Shown here: positions 1 to 7,110 of the stretch, one piece after another
Layout: the number at the start of each line of letters is the position of its first letter
How positions within the stretch are numbered: position 1 is the first letter of the stretch
Assembly (NCBI GenBank): GCA_024401225.1
Contig: JAKSLM010000025.1
Span: 1 to 37,941 of the forward strand
Reading direction: 5' to 3'
Source of the DNA: Bacteroidaceae bacterium
GTDB taxonomy: Bacteria; Bacteroidota; Bacteroidia; Bacteroidales; Bacteroidaceae
Length of the DNA: 37,941 nucleotides
The notes under the pieces: generated by a model
Told to the model about the DNA's origin: nothing
The model's database searches: none
Seen by the model: only the letters and a program-made list of their open reading frames with translations
Position numbers and translations under genes: made by a program

Positions 1-70
1 CTATCAAGGCAGGCCGTGGGCAATCAGATTTTGCACCTAAATTGGTGAAGAACCGAAAAATAACGTTTTC

Positions 71-174
71 ACTCTACATACTCTACATGGTAAGCACAAA
101 CCATTATGTTTCAGTAGGCTATACTATGTTGAGTAGTATGTAGAGTCCATATATGTATGTAGAGTGACTCTACA
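71..174. repeat. Cluster of five TGTAGAGT/ACTCTACA 8-mers
   Basis: ACTCTACA occurs at 71-78, 80-87 and 167-174, and its complement TGTAGAGT at 139-146 and 158-165. The last two copies form a perfect 19-bp inverted repeat, ATGTAGAGTGACTCTACAT (157-175). Such clustering suggests binding sites (operator or iteron-like) belonging to a gene beyond the left edge, but the bound protein is unknown. Confidence 0.7.
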
Positions 175-200
175 TGCCAAATAAGGATTTAACAAGAAAA

Positions 201-255
201 TATACTATCATATTCGGTAAGATAGTATATCTTCCGCAATAAGATATTATATCTT
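201..255. repeat. Tandem AT-rich near-palindromes, 22-bp pitch
   Basis: Two 15-bp elements, AAGATAGTATATCTT (219-233) and AAGATATTATATCTT (241-255), differ by one base and start exactly 22 bp apart. The first also pairs with an upstream arm: TATACTATC (201-209) is the exact complement of GATAGTATA (221-229). This could be an operator or a hairpin; no gene is clearly controlled by it. Confidence 0.55.
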
Positions 256-389
256 ATTCTTTTTCGCCAATAAAACAAATGCTGCACGATTATAACGCCT
301 TTACGTGCATATTGCGCCCTCAAATGCTGCATTCAAGCATGATAAAGTGGGGAAAGTGCATTCTTTTAGGGCTTTTTTGAAAAAAGATT

Positions 390-692
390 TTAGATCGAAT
401 GAACAACGTCAATGCGCATGCCCAATGCATTGATCATACGAAAGAATGTACCTACACTGGGACTTACAAGCCCGTTCTCAACTCTGGAAATATAAGATTT
501 TGTAGAGGAGATTCTTCTTGCCAACTCACTTTGCGTCACTTTTGCCTCCTTGCGTGCATCGAGCAGAATCTGGCTTGTATAGAAGTTCCAAGCCTCTTCG
601 TCAAACTTTGCACGTTCTTCAGTTCCTTCGGCACCATAGAGTGCGTCCAGTTCTGCACTAATATCTGTCAACTGTTTATTGTTTGCTTGCAT
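390..692 (-). CDS. XRE-family HTH protein, HigA-like antitoxin
   Basis: A 100-residue protein with a helix-turn-helix of the XRE/Cro type in its C-terminal half (TQSELARRI, then SKSYISRVENG-like recognition helix, then LVSPSVGTFFRMINALG). The N-terminal half is acidic and probably forms the toxin-contact or dimer region. Family knowledge: in higBA-type modules of the Gp49 class the toxin gene comes first and overlaps the antitoxin start. Exactly that arrangement is seen here, because the remnant toxin frame runs 17 bases past the antitoxin ATG. The toxin is broken, so the protein is now probably a solitary DNA-binding regulator, perhaps still repressing its own promoter through the inverted repeat at 856-881. 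It is a likely antitoxin relic, but independent regulator function cannot be excluded. Confidence 0.85.
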   Translation of the reverse strand: MQANNKQLTDISAELDALYGAEGTEERAKFDEEAWNFYTSQILLDARKEAKVTQSELARRISSTKSYISRVENGLVSPSVGTFFRMINALGMRIDVVHSI

Positions 693-840
693 AATATTCT
701 TCTTTTATTTTAAGTGCTTTCTTTATTTCAATCATAGGAGTCTTTTGAGGAATGTAATGAACCTTTTGTATTTCCTTTTCATTCATACTATCCATGAACT
801 CCCGATAGTAGTTGCCAAAAGCTATTATTTTTCATTTCAT
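676..840 (-). pseudogene. Internally deleted HigB/Gp49-type toxin remnant
   Basis: Translating the minus strand from an ATG at 840 gives a start and a stop at codon 3, then a 52-residue open stretch. Its first part (KIIAFGNYYREFMDSMNEKE, then IQKVHYI) resembles the N-terminus of phage-derived Gp49-like/HigB toxins. It then jumps straight to PQKTPMIEIKKALKIKEEYY, which resembles the extreme C-terminus of the same family (QKTP...EIxxAxxIKxEYY). The expected core of roughly 60 or more residues, including the catalytic centre, is absent. The frame ends at TAA 678-676, overlapping the antitoxin start as in intact modules. Family assignment is from memory of the conserved ends; the missing core and the early stop are visible directly. 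No active toxin should be made. Confidence 0.7.
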
Positions 841-855
841 GGTGCAAAGGTGGCA

Positions 856-881
856 AAAAGTTTCAATATCATGAAACTTTT
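856..881. promoter_or_regulatory. Inverted-repeat operator upstream of toxin remnant
   Basis: Perfect 10-bp arms, AAAAGTTTCA (856-865) and TGAAACTTTT (872-881), are separated by six bases. The site lies just upstream of the toxin remnant and next to a -7-like element on the minus strand (852-844, CACCTTTGC, two mismatches to TAnnTTTGC). This is where a HigA-type repressor would be expected to bind for autoregulation. Confidence 0.55.
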
Positions 882-962
882 GCATGATAAATTTCAAAAA
901 ATATCGTAATTATTGGCATTACTAAACGCTATGTTATACTTTTTGACTGATAATTCAGAACT

Positions 963-976
963 CCCACAGAGGCACA
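963..976. repeat. CCCACAGAGGCACA dispersed element, copy 1
   Basis: This 14-mer recurs at 27749-27762. In both places a CCTTGCAAGG array lies within about 100 bp, so the two motifs seem to travel together. Here there is no obvious partner arm, whereas the second copy forms a hairpin. Confidence 0.6.
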
Positions 977-1036
977 GAGGGCATAGAACTCGAAAAAAAG
1001 ACCGTCGAGGGTGAATTATGCCTATAACGTAGAAAC

Positions 1037-1082
1037 AAAAAAAAACTCCTTGCAAGGATTTGAAGGATTCCTTGCAAGGAGT
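1037..1082 (-). terminator. Rho-independent terminator built of CCTTGCAAGG repeats
   Basis: On the minus strand a 14-bp stem, arms 1069-1082 and 1045-1058 (ACTCCTTGCAAGGA and its complement), with a 10-nt loop, is followed by nine U residues (1045-1037). It lies about 30 bp after the stop of the LRR gene and probably ends the LRR/OmpA transcript. Each arm itself contains the palindrome CCTTGCAAGG (1048-1057 and 1070-1079, 22 bp apart), which is also arrayed at 27641-27716. Confidence 0.8.
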
Positions 1083-1109
1083 GGTTGTATACGAGGGAGA
1101 AGCGAGGGG

Positions 1110-2027
1110 TTACTTACCCTGCTCTGTACCTATTTCCTTTGCTTCAAAACGCTTTGTGTACTTTGCTGCATCGTACTGTACCATGATGACGTTGAACTCA
1201 TTCCAACGTGGGGCACGACGATAGACCTGGATGGCTGCATTGTTAGGAACGTAGAGGCGCATAACCTTTGTCTCGACTCCAAATACGTCCTTGCCAAGTG
1301 TAGGTGGGTTCTGTGGATCGAATACGTTGACCTCGGTGATACTGTTGTGCGCAAATGCTTCGTCCTCAATGACTCTGAGGCTCTTTGGGAGGAAGAGCTT
1401 CTGAAGGATGGTGTTGGCAAATGCCTGATAGGCTATCTTCTCCAACTGGGTAGGGAAATGCACCTGCTTCAATCCCCAGCATCCCTTGAAGGTCTCCTCT
1501 GGGATCACCTTGACATTGTCGGAGATTGAGATCTCTGCAAGCTTCTTGCATGTAGAGAATGCTGCTGGAGCGAGCGAAAGGATGGTCTCAGGAATGGTCA
1601 ATGTTCCTACCTTTCCCGGAGGGCAGCAGATCAATGTGCTTTGGTCCTTGTTGGAAAGGATGCCCTTCCATGTAGAGAAGTTGCGGTTGTTGTCATCAAC
1701 CTTGAAGTCGGTCATTGCAAAGCAGTGGTCAACGATATGCCTTCCAACCTCCTTCACGTTCGAGCCGATGGTGATGGTTGTGATGCCGCTGCACTTGAGG
1801 AATGCTGAGTCGGCAATGGTGGTGACTACGTATCCTTCGCCAACGTTGGCTGGGATGACTACATCACCCTCTATCTCGTCGGTACACTTTACGACTGCAG
1901 CCGTCTTGTCCGATGCAGAAAGAATCCTGTATGTGATGCCCTTGTCCTCGATGGTCTGGGCAAAAAGTGTGCTTGCTGTAAACATTGCAAAGGCAGCAAG
2001 TATATATTTAATCGATTTCATATACAT
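1110..2027 (-). CDS. BspA-like leucine-rich repeat surface protein
   Basis: A 305-residue exported protein. It has a signal peptide (KSIKYILAAFAMFTASTLFA, cleavage before or near Gln24) followed by LRR_5/BspA-type repeats of the form 'aF..C..L..I.I...V..I...'. Repeats are visible in the segments around IADSAFLKCSGITTITIG, AAFSTCKKLAEISI, ETFKGCWGLKQVHF and EAFAHNSITEVNV. It ends with the usual capping segment in which a 'LYVPNNAAIQVYRRAPRWNEF' -like stretch follows the last repeat. There is no type IX sorting domain at the C-terminus, so it may remain periplasmic or associate with the envelope. It is the last gene after two OmpA-type genes on the same strand (79-bp gap) and precedes a strong terminator. 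Two Met codons (codons 1 and 3) could start it. The ligand is unknown. Confidence 0.85.
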   Translation of the reverse strand: MYMKSIKYILAAFAMFTASTLFAQTIEDKGITYRILSASDKTAAVVKCTDEIEGDVVIPANVGEGYVVTTIADSAFLKCSGITTITIGSNVKEVGRHIVDHCFAMTDFKVDDNNRNFSTWKGILSNKDQSTLICCPPGKVGTLTIPETILSLAPAAFSTCKKLAEISISDNVKVIPEETFKGCWGLKQVHFPTQLEKIAYQAFANTILQKLFLPKSLRVIEDEAFAHNSITEVNVFDPQNPPTLGKDVFGVETKVMRLYVPNNAAIQVYRRAPRWNEFNVIMVQYDAAKYTKRFEAKEIGTEQGK

Positions 2028-2106
2028 TTTTTATTTATTATAGATGAACAGACTTCACATCTGATATCTTCGAACAACAAATTTCTGTTTTTTCTCACCA
2101 AATTGA

Positions 2107-3336
2107 TTATCTTCTTTCCATGATGAAGACTACTGCACGGTTCCACTCGTTTACATCCGCATATGGCTGAACGACGTCACCCTTATAGTCTACACGGAGT
2201 CGTGATGGATCGACATTGAATTCGTTGACAAGGCAATCGTATACCGCCTTGGCACGGCGCTGTGAGAGCTTCATGTTATACTCTGGATAAGCTGTCTCCA
2301 CATCGGCGTAACCTGTGACGATAAGATTGACGTTAGGATGCGATTCAATAAACTTAGCCACACTTGCTACGTTGCGCTTCTGCACATCTGTAATATAATA
2401 ACGGTCGATATAGAATGAGATTGTGGTCTGGAGTGCCTCATTGAAGTGTACGTGCTCCACAAGTTCCTCAACAGGAAGCTGTGCAAGCTCGAGGTCCTTG
2501 CTACTACGCTCCATCAAGCGGTCGATGAGTGCCTCGAAACGAGTGTTGTCGTAGTACACATACTTGAAGCGATGGTGGTTGTCACTATTCTTGAAGCGAT
2601 AGTTGACACCGAGCATCACATTGACGTAAGCATCGTATACGCGGTCGTACTCAACACCGTTGTACTTATCGTCGGTACCATTGTACGATGCCTCAAGCGT
2701 GATGTCCCATGGTTCGCTGATCTTGTAGGCTGCCTGCAGACCTACATGGGCTGCGAGGTAGTTGCCATGCTTGGTGTCGACGTTATATACCTGTCCATTG
2801 TAAGGCACCTTCCATGTGTCCAGTCTCTTGTTGTCAAAGTAGACGGAACGGTTGTAACCGATACCGATGAAACCGATAAGGTTGAATCGGCGGTTCTCAC
2901 GATACTGGGAGATGATGTTGGTGAAGTTGAGCATACCATCAACGTAGGCTGCCATGATGCCGAAGTCATAGTTGCCGAAGTGCTCTGGCCAAATGTCACA
3001 AAGCTCCCACTCTGCACGACCTACCTGAGGATAATAGCCGACGGTGACACGTGTACCAAACGATGGATAGAACCACTTTCCGGCATTGATCTTGAAACTT
3101 GGCTTCTCGTTCTTGAAGAAGTTACCAAAACGGGTGTTCTCAGACATAGAGTGACTGATACCTACCTGAGCACTCAGGAACCAGTTGTCCCAGAACTTAT
3201 AATGATTGAGGTAAATATGCTTACCCTGTGCAGCTTCCTGATTCTCGCATACAAGCTTGACGTCCTGTGCGAAGAGTTGCTGACCTGTTAATATACAAAT
3301 ACCACAGATAATTATTTTTTTCAGAACCTTTTTCAT
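2107..3336 (-). CDS. OmpA-family outer membrane protein with peptidoglycan-binding domain
   Basis: A 409-residue protein with a signal peptide ending LTGQQLFAQ (about residue 24). A predicted beta-barrel of alternating aromatic strands spans roughly residues 45-255. A C-terminal OmpA/MotB-like domain covers roughly residues 305-409. The domain retains the features that bind diaminopimelate-containing peptidoglycan in this family: TGYAD followed by NMKLSQRRAKAVYDCL, and the late WNRAVVF segment. It probably anchors the outer membrane to the cell wall. It lies 9 bp downstream of a shorter-motif paralogue at 3346-4578, and the two are almost certainly cotranscribed. Confidence 0.88.
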   Translation of the reverse strand: MKKVLKKIIICGICILTGQQLFAQDVKLVCENQEAAQGKHIYLNHYKFWDNWFLSAQVGISHSMSENTRFGNFFKNEKPSFKINAGKWFYPSFGTRVTVGYYPQVGRAEWELCDIWPEHFGNYDFGIMAAYVDGMLNFTNIISQYRENRRFNLIGFIGIGYNRSVYFDNKRLDTWKVPYNGQVYNVDTKHGNYLAAHVGLQAAYKISEPWDITLEASYNGTDDKYNGVEYDRVYDAYVNVMLGVNYRFKNSDNHHRFKYVYYDNTRFEALIDRLMERSSKDLELAQLPVEELVEHVHFNEALQTTISFYIDRYYITDVQKRNVASVAKFIESHPNVNLIVTGYADVETAYPEYNMKLSQRRAKAVYDCLVNEFNVDPSRLRVDYKGDVVQPYADVNEWNRAVVFIMERR

Positions 3337-3345
3337 ATCTGCATT

Positions 3346-4578
3346 TTACTCATTTACGATAAATACTACATAGCTCTTGCTTGACTGAGCAAGGATTGAG
3401 GCAATCTTGCTTTCATCAGCAACAAACTTGATTCGTGAAGCAGGAACCTCATAACGCTCGATGAGAACGTCCTTGATGGCCTGGGCACGATCCTGGAACA
3501 ACTGATTGTCCTTGCTCGAACTGTTTGTGATGAAGATGTAGCCATCCTTGGCACCCATCTCCCATACCTTTGCAGTGGTATAGATATTAGTCTGCTGCAA
3601 ACGGTCAACCTCGACCGATTCTGGTTCGAACGAGATCAAAGTGTAGATACAGTTCTGATCGACTTCAACATCCTTCTTCTGGCGGTTAGGATTGTCGAGG
3701 AGTTCCTTGGTCTTTGCACGGTTCTCAGCAATCTCGCGCATACGCGATTCATATACGGTAGCATCGTTGCGCACATTCATGAATCGACGCAGATCATCTG
3801 TCTTACCAAGGCGATACTGCAAGCCGAGCATCAGGTTAAGGTGACCGTCCCATGTATGCTTAGCCTGTCCACGGTTACCGTCGAATGTATCATCAAGGAA
3901 ATGCTCCACGCCTTCCAAAGCCAAGCTGCAACGGCTTGAGAGCTTGTAGGTAGCCATGAGACCAAGATGAATGCTTACGAGATAACGAGTCTGGCGATTC
4001 CACTCCTTATCATCAGGAGAGTACGACAGACCGACCATGCTTGGAGTGAGTTCGTTAAGATCCTTGTAACTGTAACCCCACGACATATTGCCACCGATAC
4101 CTACAACACCAAGGATGTTGAACGTACGGTCCTCATGATATGTGCTAAAGAGGTTGGTGAAGTCAGGGAGCCATTCGAATGCTATGTTGGCATTGTTCCA
4201 TCCATACTTCTTGCCACGAACAGATTCTACAACATCTGTTCCTGGGTTGATGAGTCCCTTGTTGCGTGTATAACTGAGCTGAAGGCGAATATGGCTTGCT
4301 GGAGTGATTTGCTTACCTACAGAAAATCCTACAGCAGGATTGACCTTTCCGAAAAATCCAATGTTATGGGTGAAACTACCCCACGACTGTACAGCGCCAA
4401 GATGCGCTGAGATGTACCAATTGTTTCTGAGCGTGGTTGGTACAATGTAATTGCGGTCGATCTTTCTGAACTGCAAAGTATCCACAGTAAGAACCTCTGG
4501 ATCCGAGTCGTCATAATCTTGCGCAAATGTGGCCGTCATACTACACATGGCCATAAGAGCAACAACAAGTCTTTTCAT
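3346..4578 (-). CDS. OmpA-like outer membrane protein, degenerate C-terminal domain
   Basis: The chosen ATG (4578) gives 410 residues with a clean signal peptide (MKRLVVALMAMCSMTATFAQ). An in-frame GTG at 4596 would add six residues and is less likely. The middle is barrel-like and parallels the neighbour 2107-3336 (NNWYISAHLGAVQSWGSF against DNWFLSAQVGISHSMSEN). The C-terminal region keeps the OmpA-domain outline (QLFQDRAQAIKDVLIERY, then PASRIKF). It lacks both the TGYAD-type Asp region and the final N-R pair seen in the neighbour, so peptidoglycan binding may be weakened or lost. It is first of three minus-strand genes; a Bacteroidetes promoter lies at 4743-4712. Confidence 0.82.
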   Translation of the reverse strand: MKRLVVALMAMCSMTATFAQDYDDSDPEVLTVDTLQFRKIDRNYIVPTTLRNNWYISAHLGAVQSWGSFTHNIGFFGKVNPAVGFSVGKQITPASHIRLQLSYTRNKGLINPGTDVVESVRGKKYGWNNANIAFEWLPDFTNLFSTYHEDRTFNILGVVGIGGNMSWGYSYKDLNELTPSMVGLSYSPDDKEWNRQTRYLVSIHLGLMATYKLSSRCSLALEGVEHFLDDTFDGNRGQAKHTWDGHLNLMLGLQYRLGKTDDLRRFMNVRNDATVYESRMREIAENRAKTKELLDNPNRQKKDVEVDQNCIYTLISFEPESVEVDRLQQTNIYTTAKVWEMGAKDGYIFITNSSSKDNQLFQDRAQAIKDVLIERYEVPASRIKFVADESKIASILAQSSKSYVVFIVNE

Positions 4579-4711
4579 TTTGTTCTTTACGATCACTATT
4601 GTTTAATACCAAAAAATCTATCTCTAAAAACTAGCCTAAAAATACTTCTTCTTGAACACCATGTTATGGCATCCAACAATTCGTTTCATTAATTGTAAGT
4701 AAAATTTCGCG

Positions 4712-4743
4712 GCAAAATTACATCTTTTAATACAAATTGCAAA
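4712..4743 (-). promoter_or_regulatory. Promoter of the OmpA/OmpA/LRR operon
   Basis: On the minus strand, TAatTTTGC (4720-4712) matches the Bacteroidetes -7 consensus. TTTG (4743-4740) lies 19 bp upstream as the -33 element. This leaves a 5' leader of about 125 nt before the ATG at 4578. Confidence 0.6.
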
Positions 4744-4838
4744 ACAAATGCGTATATTTTTTGCATTTTTGTCGAAAATATGACCTAACTTCACCAAAAT
4801 GTCATTTTTGACACTTCGAAAAAGCAAAACAAGTGCAA

Positions 4839-5399
4839 TTAGGAATACAAATGATGCGAGTCGATATACTCTCTGACGCGATCGGAAATCATGCCCTCGG
4901 TCGATGCACCCTCGCTGATGGCGCTGCGAATCTGCGTAGAACTGATGTCGAACAAAGGGGTGTCGACACACTCCACATCGTTGGCTTCGTAGCCTGGGCG
5001 CCTGTACACAAGAATAGGATATCGTTCTTTGATCTCCTCTGCCTTGTACCACTTGTCGAACGACATCCAATTGTCAGCACCAATGACGAGCGAAAACTGA
5101 TGCTGAGGGTACGCCTTGCTCAGCGCCTCAAGCGTATGAACAGTATAGGAAGGCACGGGGAGCCGCTTCTCAAAGTCGGACACACGGACGCCCTCAATAC
5201 CCGAGGTCGCAATACGTGCCATCCGCAGGCGATGAGCATAGGACGCAATATCACCTTTCGCATTCTGTTTCAACGGATTGAGTGGAGAAACCAAAAGCCA
5301 CACTTCATCTACCAATCCCTGATGGACCAAGGATTGTGCAAGTGAAGTATGGCCTATGTGTATCGGATTGAAAGAACCTCCGTAGATACCTATTTTCAA
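4839..5399 (-). CDS. nadD: Nicotinate-nucleotide adenylyltransferase
   Basis: Transfers AMP from ATP to nicotinate mononucleotide to make deamido-NAD in NAD synthesis. With the TTG at 5399 as start the protein is 186 residues and begins KIGIYGGSFNPIHIGH. This is the family's N-terminal nucleotide-binding motif, with the adenylyltransferase H-x-G-H signature near residues 14-17. Further family motifs are WLLVSPLNPLK, FSLVIGADNW and the C-terminal ISSTQIR. Another in-frame TTG at 5438 would add 13 unconserved residues and overlap gmk, so the shorter form is preferred; no ATG is available. It is third in the yicC-gmk-nadD run. Confidence 0.93.
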   Translation of the reverse strand: MKIGIYGGSFNPIHIGHTSLAQSLVHQGLVDEVWLLVSPLNPLKQNAKGDIASYAHRLRMARIATSGIEGVRVSDFEKRLPVPSYTVHTLEALSKAYPQHQFSLVIGADNWMSFDKWYKAEEIKERYPILVYRRPGYEANDVECVDTPLFDISSTQIRSAISEGASTEGMISDRVREYIDSHHLYS

Positions 5400-5415
5400 T
5401 GGAATGAAGTGTAAT

Positions 5416-5991
5416 TTATTCTGACAAAAAGTCCTCAATCAATGCCTCTGCCTCAACCTGAGCCACCTCAAGGACATCGTTCACAACGACCTCATCAAAC
5501 TTGTCGGCAAACGACAACTCATATTCTGCCTTGGCAAGTCGCTGCTCAATGACCTCTGGGGCATCGGTGGCACGACCTTCCAAACGGCGTCTAAGTTCCT
5601 CCAGGCTTGGTGGCTGGATAAACAGGCTAAGAGCACGGTTACCGTACATCTTCTTGATGTTGACAGCACCCTTCACATCGACATCGAACAATACGTTCTC
5701 GCCTGCAGCCAACTGCTTTTCAACCTGCGACTTGAGTGTACCGTAAAACTTATCAGTATAAACTTCCTCGTACTCTACAAATTCATCGTTCGCAATCTTC
5801 TGGCGAAACTCTTCAGGCGAAAGGAAGAAGTACTCTACCCCATTTTGCTCGGTGCCTCGTGGAGCACGTGAAGTGGCAGAAATGGAGAAATGCAGATTCA
5901 GTTCCTCGTTCTGAAGCAGATAGTTGATTATTGTTGACTTGCCGCTACCGGATGGTGCAGCAAAGATGATAAGCTTTCCTTCCATACACAT
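5416..5991 (-). CDS. gmk: Guanylate kinase
   Basis: Phosphorylates GMP to GDP with ATP, in the cytoplasm. The 191-residue protein has the P-loop APSGSGKST (residues 12-20), the GMP-binding segment SATSRAPRGTEQNGVEYFF with following VEYEEVY, and DVDVKGA. All are standard for bacterial guanylate kinases of this length. Its ATG shares one base with the stop of yicC (TAATG), implying translational coupling. Met3 (MEGK) is an equally plausible start. yicC and gmk are neighbours in many bacteria. Confidence 0.96.
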   Translation of the reverse strand: MCMEGKLIIFAAPSGSGKSTIINYLLQNEELNLHFSISATSRAPRGTEQNGVEYFFLSPEEFRQKIANDEFVEYEEVYTDKFYGTLKSQVEKQLAAGENVLFDVDVKGAVNIKKMYGNRALSLFIQPPSLEELRRRLEGRATDAPEVIEQRLAKAEYELSFADKFDEVVVNDVLEVAQVEAEALIEDFLSE

Positions 5992-6875
5992 TACATTACA
6001 TTAAGTACCTGTTCCTTTATCTGCTCCAACTCGTCCTTCATCTTCACAACGATGTTCTGCATCTCTGCCTGGTTGCTCTTGGAGCCTGTGGTATTGATTT
6101 CACGTCCCATCTCCTGAGCGATAAAGCCAAGCTTCTTGCCCTGGCCGCATCCATCGCGCATCGTCTCGAGGAAGTAGTTGAGATGATTTGTCAATCGCTG
6201 CTTCTCTTCCGAGATGTCGAGTTTCTCGATGTAGTAGATCATCTCCTGCTCCAGTCGGTTCTTGTCGTAATCGACACCTACATGCTGTTCGAGAGCTTCG
6301 ATAATACGCTGGCGAATCTTCTCGGTGCGCCCCTTCTCATAAGGTTCAATGCCAGCAAGATACTGACGGATGTTCTCGATGTTCTGTGTAAACTTAACGG
6401 CCAAGGCCTCGCCTTCCTGCTTACGGAAGTCGACAAGGGCTGCGATAGCTCCATCAACTGCCGAACGAGCTGCCGCCCACTCCTCATCAGTCAGTTCCTC
6501 GACTTCTGCCCTGCTCATGATGTCTGGCATGCGAAGCAGCATTGGCATCCAGTCAGCCATATTGTCCGAGCAGATCATGCCCAGGCTTTCCGATGCCGTA
6601 CGAATCTGCTTTACGTACTCAGCCATCAGAGTACCATTGATTTGCGAGACGCTGACTGCCTCATCCTTCTCTACCCAAAGATTAAACTCCACCTTGCCAC
6701 GTTCGAGAGCAGATGAAATGGTCTGACGAATCTCCATCTCCTTTTCGCGGTACAAAGGAGCAATACGTGTGGTCAAATCAAGTGCCTTGCTGTTGAGGGA
6801 CTTGATCTCCGCATGAATCTTCTTTTGATTGAATTCGACTACGCACTTTCCGTAGCCAGTCATAGATTGTATCAT
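5991..6875 (-). CDS. yicC: YicC-family endoribonuclease
   Basis: A 294-residue member of the YicC/YloC family. It begins MIQSMTGYGK, the invariant N-terminal signature (S-M-T-G-[FY]-[GA]). It ends with the conserved C-terminal region FLETMRDGCGQGKKLGFIAQEMGREINTTGSKS (wording of the motif: G-KKLGF--QEM-RE-NT-GSK). Family knowledge: YicC proteins have been shown to act as endoribonucleases affecting sRNA turnover; the precise target here is unknown. First gene of the yicC-gmk-nadD run, driven by the divergent promoter at 6985-6952. Confidence 0.93.
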   Translation of the reverse strand: MIQSMTGYGKCVVEFNQKKIHAEIKSLNSKALDLTTRIAPLYREKEMEIRQTISSALERGKVEFNLWVEKDEAVSVSQINGTLMAEYVKQIRTASESLGMICSDNMADWMPMLLRMPDIMSRAEVEELTDEEWAAARSAVDGAIAALVDFRKQEGEALAVKFTQNIENIRQYLAGIEPYEKGRTEKIRQRIIEALEQHVGVDYDKNRLEQEMIYYIEKLDISEEKQRLTNHLNYFLETMRDGCGQGKKLGFIAQEMGREINTTGSKSNQAEMQNIVVKMKDELEQIKEQVLNVM

Positions 6876-6951
6876 TGTCGTAATAAAGAGTTAATGGTCA
6901 AAGGTTAAAGCCGATTTGTAGACTTTTTAACCCTTAAATCTTAATTTTCGT

Positions 6952-7013
6952 GCAAAAGTAGCAATTTTTATTGATAGGATTGCAATAAAATGATTGATTT
7001 GTTGTATTTTTGC
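6952..7013. promoter_or_regulatory. Symmetric divergent promoter for yicC and tsaB
   Basis: Minus strand: -7 TActTTTGC at 6960-6952. Plus strand: -7 TAttTTTGC at 7005-7013. Both share a central palindrome, ATTGCAAT (6979-6986), as their -33 TTGC (plus 6980-6983, minus 6985-6982). Each has a 21-bp spacer, inside the range known for Bacteroidetes promoters. Two polymerases could not occupy both at once. Confidence 0.65.
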
Positions 7014-7110
7014 ATGCTATTATGGGTATTATGCCCTATTTGCATATCATTGATGCACATTTAAGTGTCAAAAGACAGCACATTAAACAAAACAATTTCA
7101 TTTATTGACA

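Larger units (their letters stand above)
1..389. other. Gene-free left edge with short palindromic repeats
   Basis: No convincing gene was found. The stretch holds five copies of an 8-mer (TGTAGAGT or its complement, 71-174) and two AT-rich near-palindromes (219-255), each listed separately. The rest, 256-389, shows no recognisable signal. One plus-strand frame is open from the window edge to a TAG at 141-143, but it runs through the repeats and matches no family I know. Confidence 0.6.
693..1109. other. Intergenic stretch with toxin remnant, operator and repeats
   Basis: This interval contains the toxin remnant, its operator-like inverted repeat, one copy of CCCACAGAGGCACA (963-976) and the paired CCTTGCAAGG hairpin (1045-1082). 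Nothing else gene-like was found. Confidence 0.6.

Noticed and set aside
3-143. Plus-strand open frame from the left edge to TAG at 141-143, possibly the tail of a cut gene
   Set aside because: No recognisable motif, and its second half is made of the ACTCTACA repeats, which look regulatory. Left as unsupported.
679-909. 76-codon plus-strand frame
   Set aside because: Antisense to the toxin remnant and its operator; no coding character of its own.
5400-5438. Longer NadD start (TTG at 5438)
   Set aside because: It adds residues before the conserved KIGIYGGSFNP start and overlaps gmk; the TTG at 5399 fits the family better.
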